A stretch of DNA of 27,871 nucleotides, taken from NCBI GenBank assembly GCA_014381035.1, contig JACMIS010000586.1, forward strand, positions 1 through 27,871, written 5' to 3'. Shown one piece after another: positions 1-7,986 of the stretch (position 1 is the first letter of the stretch; the number at the start of each line of letters is the position of its first letter). Below the pieces are notes generated by a model. The model did no database searches. It had not been told where the DNA came from and saw only the letters and a program-made list of their open reading frames with translations. This DNA is from Armatimonadota bacterium. GTDB lineage: Bacteria > Armatimonadota > Armatimonadia > Armatimonadales > Armatimonadaceae. Made by a program: the position numbers and the translations under genes.

Positions 1-142
1 CACCGTCCAGGTCGAGGACGCGAAATAGGTCGAACCGTAAAACCCCCAAAACGACGATGCCCCCGTGCCAATTGGCACGGGGGCATCGTCGTTTTGGGGG
101 TTTTACGGTTCGACCTATTTCGCGTCCTCGACCTGGACGGTG
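1..142. repeat. Perfect 142-bp palindrome at window edge
   Basis: Bases 1-71 are the exact reverse complement of 72-142, with the symmetry centre between 71 and 72 (core GTGCCAATTGGCAC). The inner part is a terminator hairpin. The outer part repeats the last codons and stop of the minus-strand gene ending at 115: the same residues TVQVEDAK-stop read on the plus strand at 2-28. Coding sequence mirrored without a mismatch is not expected of a natural terminator, so a fold-back assembly or amplification artefact at a contig end is the likeliest source. A real inverted duplication is the alternative. Confidence 0.9.
48..95 (-). terminator. Rho-independent terminator of the ABC permease/peptidase gene
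   Basis: A very strong GC-rich stem lies just beyond the stop codon of the minus-strand gene. The arms at 48-69 and 74-95 pair around AATT, and the stem is flanked by four A on one side and four T on the other, so it could terminate in either direction. It sits inside the 1-142 palindrome, so only one half may be true genomic sequence; the far side could be a mirrored copy. Confidence 0.7.
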
Positions 143-3100
143 TTATTGTCCGGAGTCCGATCAATCATCACGTTGTAGGGATCAATCCCTGCCTCATATG
201 GTTTGACGGACACCGTATAGACCACCTTTCGGGTTTCGGTGCCCGGCTTGCTTTTTTTGCTGGATGAAACCGTCACTTTTTGCGATTCCATCAGCGACTT
301 ACCGAGCAGTTCTTCCTCTTTCCTTTTTTTGTCCGGTTCCGCGAAGATATTTACATCGAAGAGTTCGTCGTCCAGAAGAGCCGGGGTCTCTTTTCCGCTC
401 TTGTCCGCGTAAAACTTGGACACGGCATAACGGAGCGTCACCTGCCACTTTCCGTTTTTTAGTTTTTTGCGTGTCGCCTTTTCCGCGCGGCATTCATACA
501 GGGTGATCTTCTCAAACAGGTCGCGGATATACGCCTGTTCCGCTTTCGTCGCCCCCTGTTTCAAATACGCCACCAGATCCGCCCCGGTCGTATAGGGCGG
601 CTCCTGAAAACGGTTGTCACGCAGAAATCGGGATAGGATAGCATTCAGTCGCTTTTCCCCGATGCGGTCTGCCAGCGCACAGAATGCCAGCGACCCTTTA
701 TTATAGTGAATGTACTGCTGATGCTGGGACCGAACGAGCGGGTTTTCCCCCTTGTTGTCATCTTTCCGACCGGAGAGATACTCGTCTAAATTGTAGCGAA
801 GGAAATGACGCAGATAATCCCGCCCGTACTTCTCGCGCATCACCATCAGTGATGTATACTCGGAAAGCGACTCGGACAACATTTCCGACCCTTCGACGTT
901 TCCTCCGATTACCTGATGCGCCCACCATTGGTGCGCCGTTTCATGGGCGGAAACGTAAAACGGATAATCCACGTCGTTCGTAGTGTCATCCACCCGCGCA
1001 ATGAACCCGATGCCCTCGGAATACGGGATCGTGTTCGGAAACGATTGCGCGAGTTGGACATAGTTCGGGAACTCTAAAATCCGCAGTTGACGGAACTGAT
1101 AGGGCGCGTAGTAGCGCGAGCAGTACGACAATGCACCTTTGACCCCGGAGAACATCCGTTCCAAATTGTACTCGTGCCCTGGATGATGATAGATGGTAAG
1201 CGGGACCACTTTTCCATCCACCGCTTTCCAGGTATCGCGCTTTTCACGGTATCGTGCCGACAGAATCGAATAAAAGTTTCGTATCGGGGCATCCATGCGG
1301 TAAGTGAAACACCGTCTGCCGTTCTCTTTCCACTCTTTGACTAGATAGCCTGGTGTGACTGCGGTTTGATCCGGCGCAGTCCTTACTGTCGCTTCGAACG
1401 CGATCCAGTCGGCGTCGTTTCCGATATAAGTGACATTTCGGGCGTGAAGATCGGTCACCGGTGCCATGACCCGTCGTGGCTTCAATCCGTACCGTTCCCG
1501 CTCTTCTTTTTCGCTGAGCTCCGAGTCTGGCTGATACCCGATTGTTGGCGCAGGGAGCGTCAGAAACGTCCCATTCTCAAAAATTCGCGCATTGGAACCG
1601 TCATTCGAAAACCCCTGTTGCTTATCTTCGAGGTGGAAAGTGAATGTAATCTCACTACCCGGCGCGAGTGGCTTGTCCAGTCGATAGGTGCGGAACCCGA
1701 TATCGTCGTCCGTCACTCCGCGCTTCGTCGGAACGCTCCAGGTAAACTTGTTAATGGTCAACTGTGAACTGTAATCAACGATGACCTCGCGCACCGGTTT
1801 TTTCGTTTTATTTTTCAACCGGTACGTCCCGATCAGGGCAAACTTCTGCCGCTCCGGGTAAAGCGATACATCAAGTACGACGGACGTAATATGCGGTTGC
1901 GGTTCCTTCTCATACCGCTTTTTATAGTTCCGCTCGTAATCCGCTCGTTCCTTGTTATCTTGCCAGGTTGTGGTGTACTCGTTCAAGACATCGGTGTTGT
2001 AATACAGAAAAGTACCACTCCCGAGAAACGCGATAGCGGCGGCAACCGCGATGGCTCTACCGACTTTGCCGAGATGCGATACCTGCCAGCGCATCCAGAT
2101 GCGGGTATCCGTGCCACGAATCCAGACCTTCAGCGCGCAACAGAACAGCAACATCCCCGCAGCCAGCCAGTAGAATTGCCACCATCGTAGCGGTACCAGA
2201 AAGGAACCGAATCCGTTCATGTCCGAATAAACAAAATCAATTCCGGAGCCGAAATGATAGAAATTACGCTCGTAGCCCCACTCTCGCAAGGTGGCACTCA
2301 CGATAAAAATAAGCACCACGGCTAGATGGGCGACAAACTTCTGGTTGATGACGGTGTGCAAAAAGAAACACAACAGTGCGAAGATCACGAATTTCCATAT
2401 CTCGACTCCATATAGCCAGCTAAAATACAAGGGCAAGTCTATCTGGTAGAAGCTTTTAGAGATTTGAATAAACACCCCGGTCAAAATCAGCACGAAATTG
2501 AGCGTTGCGATCATACCCACCACCGCGCCCAGTTTCGCCAGAACTACGGTCAGGGAGGAGACGGGTAAAACATCCGTGGTCTGATCGGCACGCAGGACTC
2601 GTTCGCGCCATACCAATTCGCCAACATAGAATGTAATCAACGCATAGAAGAACATTTGGAATGTTCCGGTGATACTTTCGAGCACTACCCGCGTGACTGG
2701 AAACACCGGCGTGTCGAAAACTTCGTCGGCACTCGCAGACGTGATCACCAGCAATCCGACACCGGTTAGCGTGATAGCCAGAAATGGCACGCTACGGACG
2801 ACGTCTGTCGTATAAAAACGAAGCAGGAATCCGAACGTCGTCAGGTGATAACGCCATCCTGTCGGGGCGGACGGCGTTATCTGTACCATATCGTCCGATG
2901 GTGATAATGCCCCCGGCGTGGACTTCGCCGCTGATTTGCGCAATGACCGGGGCGAATGGGCATAATCGAACACAAAATATCCGCCAATGAGTACCGTCAA
3001 GCCGACCCCAAACCAGAGAAGCCGGTTCTGGAGAAGCACACCATTGAATGGCACAAGGAGCGAGTTTTGCTCATACATCGTCCAATATTTGGTCGCGTTA

Positions 3101-3759
3101 GACAGCGCGGACATGCCGAACGGCTCCAAATAACCGCTGATGGTACGATTCTCCAAACTGCCCAGTAGCGATATGGAACCAACCCAGAGGGCGAGGAGTA
3201 CGATTCCCTGTGTGTATATCGCGAGAAGACTTCGGGTGAGCGCGCCACCGACGAAAAACAATGCGGAAATAAAAAAGATGTCCGGGATCAGAAATTGACA
3301 GCACAAGGCAAGATACGCGTCGGCGCGGAAGGGACCCAGAACGTCTTTGTGCGCCCAAGGTGCCGCGCTCCCCGCGAGAAAGCCAAGGGGGATCGCGGAG
3401 TAAACAATAAGGGTGACCAGAAACGAACCGATAAACCGCCCGTACCAGTACTGGGCTTTCGTCAAGCGTGTCGAGAAAAATAGTTCGTGCGTGTTGGATT
3501 CGAAATCCCGGTAGATGCCGATCCCGGCGATTGCCGAGATCATCGTGGCACTGAGCGAGACCAGTACGACGGCGACGATGTCGAGGGACTGTGGCGAATT
3601 GATATAAGACTGACCGTCCCGATTGGACACAAAGGATGTATCCACGGACATAATGGCAAGTGCGAGTATAAATAACACTGCGAAAAAAATATACGTCGTT
3701 ACTGACTTTGCCCGATACCGGAGTTCGAAGCGGACCATTTCCCGAAAGCCGTTACCCAC
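115..3759 (-). CDS. ABC-2-type permease fused to M1 family metallopeptidase
   Basis: The 1214-residue protein has two parts. Roughly residues 1-600 hold about a dozen hydrophobic segments of ABC-2 permease type. Roughly 640-1110 form an M1 aminopeptidase-like domain. The zinc motif HETAH is at 939-943, followed by Glu963 in SESLSEY, which is 19 residues after the second His rather than the 18 of classical M1 enzymes. The stretch YSEGIGF stands where M1 enzymes carry GAMEN. A GTG start fits best: GGGAG lies about ten bases upstream, and the codon overlaps the stop of the ATPase gene by 8 bp, implying translational coupling. With that ATPase it should form an ABC transporter whose permease carries an extracytoplasmic peptidase. 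The substrate is unknown. The first internal ATG (complement of 3736-3738) is a weaker alternative start. Confidence 0.9.
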   Translation of the reverse strand: MGNGFREMVRFELRYRAKSVTTYIFFAVLFILALAIMSVDTSFVSNRDGQSYINSPQSLDIVAVVLVSLSATMISAIAGIGIYRDFESNTHELFFSTRLTKAQYWYGRFIGSFLVTLIVYSAIPLGFLAGSAAPWAHKDVLGPFRADAYLALCCQFLIPDIFFISALFFVGGALTRSLLAIYTQGIVLLALWVGSISLLGSLENRTISGYLEPFGMSALSNATKYWTMYEQNSLLVPFNGVLLQNRLLWFGVGLTVLIGGYFVFDYAHSPRSLRKSAAKSTPGALSPSDDMVQITPSAPTGWRYHLTTFGFLLRFYTTDVVRSVPFLAITLTGVGLLVITSASADEVFDTPVFPVTRVVLESITGTFQMFFYALITFYVGELVWRERVLRADQTTDVLPVSSLTVVLAKLGAVVGMIATLNFVLILTGVFIQISKSFYQIDLPLYFSWLYGVEIWKFVIFALLCFFLHTVINQKFVAHLAVVLIFIVSATLREWGYERNFYHFGSGIDFVYSDMNGFGSFLVPLRWWQFYWLAAGMLLFCCALKVWIRGTDTRIWMRWQVSHLGKVGRAIAVAAAIAFLGSGTFLYYNTDVLNEYTTTWQDNKERADYERNYKKRYEKEPQPHITSVVLDVSLYPERQKFALIGTYRLKNKTKKPVREVIVDYSSQLTINKFTWSVPTKRGVTDDDIGFRTYRLDKPLAPGSEITFTFHLEDKQQGFSNDGSNARIFENGTFLTLPAPTIGYQPDSELSEKEERERYGLKPRRVMAPVTDLHARNVTYIGNDADWIAFEATVRTAPDQTAVTPGYLVKEWKENGRRCFTYRMDAPIRNFYSILSARYREKRDTWKAVDGKVVPLTIYHHPGHEYNLERMFSGVKGALSYCSRYYAPYQFRQLRILEFPNYVQLAQSFPNTIPYSEGIGFIARVDDTTNDVDYPFYVSAHETAHQWWAHQVIGGNVEGSEMLSESLSEYTSLMVMREKYGRDYLRHFLRYNLDEYLSGRKDDNKGENPLVRSQHQQYIHYNKGSLAFCALADRIGEKRLNAILSRFLRDNRFQEPPYTTGADLVAYLKQGATKAEQAYIRDLFEKITLYECRAEKATRKKLKNGKWQVTLRYAVSKFYADKSGKETPALLDDELFDVNIFAEPDKKRKEEELLGKSLMESQKVTVSSSKKSKPGTETRKVVYTVSVKPYEAGIDPYNVMIDRTPDNNTVQVEDAK

Positions 3760-4648
3760 TTGGTGATTCTCCCATCCGTTGTCTGCTCGTATAGAAAAAG
3801 TAAGCGTCCTCCAGGTCGGCGTCTACCGGAGTGAAACCATTACCTGGCGGTGCTTCGCTGTAGATGAATACGACCGGCGTGCCGCTCACCAGGCGAATAG
3901 ACACCACCCGGTACTGTGATTGGAGACTGGCAATCTCCGCCTTCAAGCTGGCGCGTTTATAGATATGTCCCTGCACTTCGTGCGCGATGACCGCCTCAGG
4001 GCTACCTTGGGCGATGACACGCCCCCGAGAGATGATTGCCATCCGCTCGCATAACTCTCGCACGTCTTCCACAATATGCGTAGATAGAATCACAATCGCG
4101 TTTTCGCCGACTTCCGAGAGTAGATTCAAAAAGCGGTGCCGTTCCGTCGGATCGAGTCCGGCGGTCGGCTCGTCAACGATGATCAGTTGCGGACGATTCA
4201 ATAGGGCGACGGCGATACCGAGTCGTTGACGCATCCCCCCGGAAAACCCACCGACATTTTTCTTGCGTGCGTCATACAGGTTTACCTGCACCAGAAGCCG
4301 CGGCACGATCTCGTTGCGTTCGCGGGTGTTTGTGATGCCCTTCAATACCGCGAAATGATGGAGAGTGGCTTCCGCGGTCAGCGACGGATAGAAACCAAAT
4401 TCTTGCGGCAGATACCCAAGGCGTTGACGAACGTAATCCTTGTCACGGACAATATCCACGCCGTCGAACAATACTGTCCCGTAGTCCGGATCTTGCAGTG
4501 CGGCGATGGTGCGCATCAGGGAGGATTTTCCCGCGCCATTCGGACCCAAAAGACCGAATAATCCGCGTTCTATGGATAGGGATACGCCATCTAACGCTCG
4601 AACGCCATTCGGATAGGTTTTCGTCAAGTTTTCGACAGATAACGCCAT
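3752..4648 (-). CDS. ABC transporter ATP-binding protein
   Basis: The 298-residue protein has the full ABC ATPase set: Walker A GPNGAGKS at 35-42, signature FSGGMRQR from 135, Walker B LIIVDE at 155-160 and the switch His191 in STHIVED. The C-terminal ~90 residues resemble the extra domain of ABC-2 exporter ATPases of the CcmA/NatA group. It overlaps the following permease/peptidase gene by 8 bp, so the pair is almost certainly one transporter. It lies 48 bp after pilT on the same strand and may be read through from it. There is no Shine-Dalgarno sequence; the start codon is part of an inverted repeat (4645-4673). Confidence 0.93.
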   Translation of the reverse strand: MALSVENLTKTYPNGVRALDGVSLSIERGLFGLLGPNGAGKSSLMRTIAALQDPDYGTVLFDGVDIVRDKDYVRQRLGYLPQEFGFYPSLTAEATLHHFAVLKGITNTRERNEIVPRLLVQVNLYDARKKNVGGFSGGMRQRLGIAVALLNRPQLIIVDEPTAGLDPTERHRFLNLLSEVGENAIVILSTHIVEDVRELCERMAIISRGRVIAQGSPEAVIAHEVQGHIYKRASLKAEIASLQSQYRVVSIRLVSGTPVVFIYSEAPPGNGFTPVDADLEDAYFFYTSRQRMGESPSG

Positions 4649-4673
4649 GGGTGTTAATCAAACACCATCATGG
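4645..4673 (-). promoter_or_regulatory. Inverted repeat over the ABC ATPase start codon
   Basis: GGTGTT (4650-4655) and AACACC (4661-4666) are perfect arms around five bases. They are flanked by CCATG (4645-4649) and CATGG (4669-4673) with a two-base bulge, giving eleven paired bases that include the ATG of the ATPase gene. It could be an operator dyad for a repressor controlling the transporter, or an RNA hairpin limiting its translation. No T-run follows, so a terminator for pilT is less likely. Confidence 0.4.
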
Positions 4674-4696
4674 AAGATTCCTGCTTTTCTTTATGT

Positions 4697-5857
4697 TCAG
4701 TGTCGGGAAGAGCGCAACATCTGCTTGAGTTCTGTCAGATTGTTGGTTGCCGCGGATGCCTCTTCGGCAGTGATGCCCCGAGCCTGCACCAGTTGTTGGA
4801 GTGACTGGTTGAGAGTATTCATTCCGAAGTGTCCCCCTTCTTTGATACTGTTGTAAATATCGCTATAAGATTCGCCGTCCTCGATCTGCTTCTTGATCGT
4901 TGGCGACCCTGTCATCACCTCCACAGCGGGGACACGACCCGTGCCGGTCGCACGTAATACGAGGCGTTGCGAGACGACACAGCTCAGGGTTGCCGCGAGT
5001 TGTAAGCGCACCTGTTCGCGTTCGTGGAGCGGGAACGCATTCAGTATGCGGTCTATGGTGCCCACCGCACTGATCGTGTGCAGGGTGGTAATAACCAGAT
5101 GTCCGATTTCGGCTGCCGTCAGTGCCACCCGGATAGTATCGGCATCGCGCATCTCCCCGATAACGATCACGTCCGGCGTCTGCCGCATCACCGCACGAAG
5201 TGCGGTCGCGAACGACCGGGTGTCCGCGCCCACTTCGCGCTGGGAAACTACCGAGTTTTTATCCTCGAACACATACTCGATGGGATCTTCGACAGTGACG
5301 ACGTTCGCCCGGCGATGTTCGGTGACATGATCCACAAGCGCGGCTAGCGTGGTAGATTTTCCCGACCCGGTCGGTCCCGTGACCATGATCAACCCTTGCG
5401 GCAACATCGCTTGCTCTTTCAAGACTTTGGGAAGCATCAAGGCGTCGAGACTATGCGGACGTAGCGGTATTAATCGAAGTGCGGCACCGATGGCACCCCG
5501 TTGTAGGAAGAGATTCGCCCGCACCCGCACCAGACCGGAAACCGTAAACACGGCGTCTATCTCCTGTTGATCCAGAAGGCGGCGCATCAAATCGTCTGCG
5601 TTCTCGCCCGCCACTTCGGCACCGATCCGTTCGTCATCGCCCGCCGCGGTTCCCGCACGGACCAGATTATCGCGGGTGGACGAATACAGGATGCTCATCG
5701 CCATCTCGTGCATCTCCGCGAAGGAGAGGGTCCCAATGTCGGTGCGCGACTGAATGCGCCCGTCAATTCGAAGAGCCGGGGGAGCATCGGCTTTCAAAAT
5801 AAGGTCGGAAGCGCGGGATTTCAGCGCGACATCTAAGAGGTTATGAATGCTTTTCAT
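4697..5857 (-). CDS. pilT: Type IV pilus retraction ATPase PilT
   Basis: The 386-residue protein is a secretion-superfamily hexameric ATPase that powers pilus retraction at the cytoplasmic base of the machine. It has Walker A GPTGSGKS at 161-168, the Asp box VEDPIEY near 189-195, Walker B IVIGEMRD at 231-238 and the His box HLVITTLH near 253-260. The C-terminus (MNTLNQSLQQL, AEEAS) matches PilT rather than PilB. Residues ~63-105 are a charged region longer than in typical PilT. The ATG at 5857 matches PilT N-termini; the frame is open 24 codons further upstream, but that extension is not PilT-like. There is no Shine-Dalgarno sequence. It is divergent from efp, and the lone prepilin at 8447 is its only pilus-related neighbour. 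PilU is an alternative name. Confidence 0.93.
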   Translation of the reverse strand: MKSIHNLLDVALKSRASDLILKADAPPALRIDGRIQSRTDIGTLSFAEMHEMAMSILYSSTRDNLVRAGTAAGDDERIGAEVAGENADDLMRRLLDQQEIDAVFTVSGLVRVRANLFLQRGAIGAALRLIPLRPHSLDALMLPKVLKEQAMLPQGLIMVTGPTGSGKSTTLAALVDHVTEHRRANVVTVEDPIEYVFEDKNSVVSQREVGADTRSFATALRAVMRQTPDVIVIGEMRDADTIRVALTAAEIGHLVITTLHTISAVGTIDRILNAFPLHEREQVRLQLAATLSCVVSQRLVLRATGTGRVPAVEVMTGSPTIKKQIEDGESYSDIYNSIKEGGHFGMNTLNQSLQQLVQARGITAEEASAATNNLTELKQMLRSSRH

Positions 5858-5864
5858 GGCTATC

Positions 5865-5870
5865 GTTATA
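5865..5870 (-). promoter_or_regulatory. Possible -10 element, leaderless pilT
   Basis: TATAAC on the minus strand lies 7 bases before the pilT ATG, with no Shine-Dalgarno sequence between. If used, transcription would begin at or next to the start codon. No good -35 hexamer is visible, so the call is weak. Confidence 0.3.
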
Positions 5871-5898
5871 AATTCAAATGCGAACAATAATGGCGGTG

Positions 5899-5907
5899 TG
5901 CTATAAT
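5899..5907 (+). promoter_or_regulatory. Extended -10 promoter for efp
   Basis: TGCTATAAT is a perfect extended -10 element in the pilT-efp divergent gap. Transcription would start near 5914, leaving a leader of about 130 bases to the efp ATG. The same nonamer occurs immediately before sbcD and sbcC in this window, which supports its being a real promoter word in this genome. No convincing -35 box is present, as expected for extended -10 promoters. Confidence 0.6.
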
Positions 5908-6046
5908 CAACCGGTGGCACGGAGCGCACGAATCAAACCCACGGTATTAGGGATACCTGCAAGTTTCGCGCCTGCAACCGGTTTCTCCTGTTTTTTAACC
6001 GGAGTATCTGTTGCCCGCTCCGCTTGCTACAACGGTTATACGTAAT

Positions 6047-6607
6047 ATGGACACCAGTGATTTCCGCAACGGCCTTTCTCTCATCTATGAAGGCAATATT
6101 TTTACTATCGTTGAATTTCAACATGTTAAACCGGGTAAGGGTGGTGCGTTCGTCCGCTCCAAATTGAAGAATCTGAAAACGGGTGCGACGATTGACAAGA
6201 CTTGGCGAGCCGGCGAGCGCATGGACCAGGCAGTCTTAGAGCGCCGCCCGATGCAGTACCTTTATTCTCTGGAAGACGAAGCCCATCTTATGGACTCGGA
6301 ATCCTTCGAGCAGATCAGTATCCCTGTGTCCCAGATCGGTCAGCAAGCAAAATACCTGAAGGAAAACACGGAAATTCAGGTCGTATTACATAAGGAAGAC
6401 ATTGTCGGTGTCAACCTCCCCGACTTCGCGGAATTGGAAGTAATCGAGACTGACCCCGGTGTCCGGGGCGATACAGCGACCGGCGGAACCAAACCGGCAA
6501 CACTCGAAGGTGGCGCAGTAGTGATGGTCCCGCTTTTTATCAACATAGGCGAAAAACTCCGAGTAGATACCCGAACCGACACTTATCTCGAACGGGTGAA
6601 ATCCTGA
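6047..6607 (+). CDS. efp: Elongation factor P
   Basis: The 186-residue protein relieves ribosome stalling at proline stretches. It shows the KOW-like N-domain with the modification loop HVKPGKGGAF (Lys31 at the tip, as in EF-Ps with a lysine at this site) and two OB-fold domains ending in DTRTDTYLERV. The start at 6047 aligns with normal EF-P N-termini (xxTxDFRNG) but has no Shine-Dalgarno sequence. An in-frame TTG at 6011 has GGAG six bases upstream and would add 12 residues, so the true start is not settled. In the leader, CCGGTT (5978-5983) pairs with AACCGG (5997-6002), and CTCC (5985-5988) could mask that GGAG. No gene for a Lys-modifying enzyme is in the window. Confidence 0.95.
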   Translation: MDTSDFRNGLSLIYEGNIFTIVEFQHVKPGKGGAFVRSKLKNLKTGATIDKTWRAGERMDQAVLERRPMQYLYSLEDEAHLMDSESFEQISIPVSQIGQQAKYLKENTEIQVVLHKEDIVGVNLPDFAELEVIETDPGVRGDTATGGTKPATLEGGAVVMVPLFINIGEKLRVDTRTDTYLERVKS

Positions 6608-6652
6608 CCGAAGCCGTGCGAGGTGTTTACCTTCGGTAGACATTTCGCACGG
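6608..6652 (+). other. Overlapping inverted repeats after efp
   Basis: Two competing stems follow the efp stop. CCGAAG (6608-6613) pairs with CTTCGG (6631-6636), with AGGT/ACCT inside. CCGTGCGA (6614-6621) pairs with TCGCACGG (6645-6652). They cannot both form fully. There is no T-run after the second stem, so this may be a weak terminator, a processing site or a simple attenuator between efp and the next gene. Confidence 0.35.
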
Positions 6653-6699
6653 TTCTCGTCGCCGCGTATTCCTACATTTATGAAGGATCACAGGTTTCT

Positions 6700-7974
6700 T
6701 TGATGATCATAAGCGACGATTCGTCGGAACGCCCCTCTCTCCAGACCATGCTTGGCGGTCCGGTTTTTCAAATCCTTACTTTTGCAACGTTCATTTGTCT
6801 CGCCGCCGGTGCTATCGGCACTTTATGGCTTTTAGCCTCCCTGATCTTTGGCAACTATGGCGATTTCGCGTCCGTCTCCAAAGAGGCTCAAGCCGCCGCT
6901 TTGAGTAATATATCGCTCGCTCAGATGCTGATGACGTGGGGGTTTGGCATCGGTTCGGTCCTTTGTGCGATCGTCTATTTCGGAGAAGAGGCACTGGGCT
7001 ACGCACTTCTCGCGGGCGCCCTGTTGATCGGGTTCGGTATTCCCGTCGGTTTCCAGCAATTCGGCGGCGAGGCTTACGCGGCGACAAAATCGGTCGCTCT
7101 GGGCAACGTTTACAATTCCTTTTCGAGCGGCGTTCGCCTTCCCGCATTGGTGGGAGGGCTATTCATCTGCTACGACGTCGTTCAGCGGTTGATCCGAACC
7201 GTGCGCGAACGCCCGACTGTCAAAGTCGAGAAAATGACGTACGGGACCGGTGCCAAGCAAGAAAACGCGGGTCGCCCCGCGCGCACCTCCCCGCTCGGTA
7301 AATGCTGGGAAGGACCGTTCTGTCGTGACTTCATCCGACCGCATTGCCCGATTTTCCTGAAGCGACAGGCTTGCTGGCAACAGAAACGCGGCTGCTATTG
7401 CGAGGAAGACATTGTCTCGCAAGCGGCGGCGAAGGTGACCGGGCAAACATTGCCGATGGCAGGGGGCAATTCGCGCTTTGCCAATATGGCTACCGCGCCG
7501 AGAAACGATATGAATGCCGTCCCTGATCCCATGGCATCGGGGTTTCAGATGATCGGGGTCGGGGCACCGGCACCGGCAGGGATGGGCGGTATGAATCCAT
7601 CCCCGCCCACGCACTCTCAGGCACCACGGCGAATAGAACTGAGTGCAGGGCAGAAGCGCGAGCGGTGCCGAAACTGCGTCATCTACAACGAGCACCAGCG
7701 CGAAAAATACCAGTTGTTGCTTCCCATTGTGTTGATTGGGACGGTTATTTTGTGCGGCTATGTGGCGATGCAGTTCCAGACGAACGCGGCTGCGGTCGTC
7801 GACGGCATCGAAATGGTTATTAACCGGTTCTCGTTTTTGCCGGGAAATGATAAAGTAAAAGTCGGCAACTCCTCCTCGGCTGTAGCATGGATATTTATCG
7901 GCGCGGCGACCATTGTCATCGTCTCGAAAATGCTCCAGTTTTTGGAATGGTGTGTGTTCAAAATCAAGATATAA
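6700..7974 (+). CDS. Unrecognised six-TM membrane protein with cysteine cluster
   Basis: I do not recognise this 424-residue protein. Hydrophobic segments lie near residues 22-50, 77-95, 98-118, 146-164, 338-358 and 394-413. After TM4 a basic stretch (RTVRERPTVKVEK) suggests that the long loop 165-337 is cytoplasmic. That loop has Cys202, 208, 216, 225, 232 and 234 (spacing C-x5-C-x7-C-x8-C-x6-C-x-C), then a Gly/Pro/Met-rich linker (~250-310) and Cys323-x2-Cys326 just before TM5. Eight ordered cysteines suggest zinc or iron-sulfur binding; this is inference. The gene sits between efp and the BCCP-like gene, 92 bp after efp and 12 bp before the next start, so it is probably co-transcribed with them. 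ATG codons at 6700 and 6703 are both possible starts. Confidence 0.85.
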   Translation: MMIISDDSSERPSLQTMLGGPVFQILTFATFICLAAGAIGTLWLLASLIFGNYGDFASVSKEAQAAALSNISLAQMLMTWGFGIGSVLCAIVYFGEEALGYALLAGALLIGFGIPVGFQQFGGEAYAATKSVALGNVYNSFSSGVRLPALVGGLFICYDVVQRLIRTVRERPTVKVEKMTYGTGAKQENAGRPARTSPLGKCWEGPFCRDFIRPHCPIFLKRQACWQQKRGCYCEEDIVSQAAAKVTGQTLPMAGGNSRFANMATAPRNDMNAVPDPMASGFQMIGVGAPAPAGMGGMNPSPPTHSQAPRRIELSAGQKRERCRNCVIYNEHQREKYQLLLPIVLIGTVILCGYVAMQFQTNAAAVVDGIEMVINRFSFLPGNDKVKVGNSSSAVAWIFIGAATIVIVSKMLQFLEWCVFKIKI

Positions 7975-7986
7975 ATGTAAGCACCA

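Noticed and set aside
6011..6046. TTG start for efp with GGAG six bases upstream
   Set aside because: Twelve extra residues do not match EF-P N-termini; the ATG at 6047 does. Not excluded, because the upstream site has the better Shine-Dalgarno.
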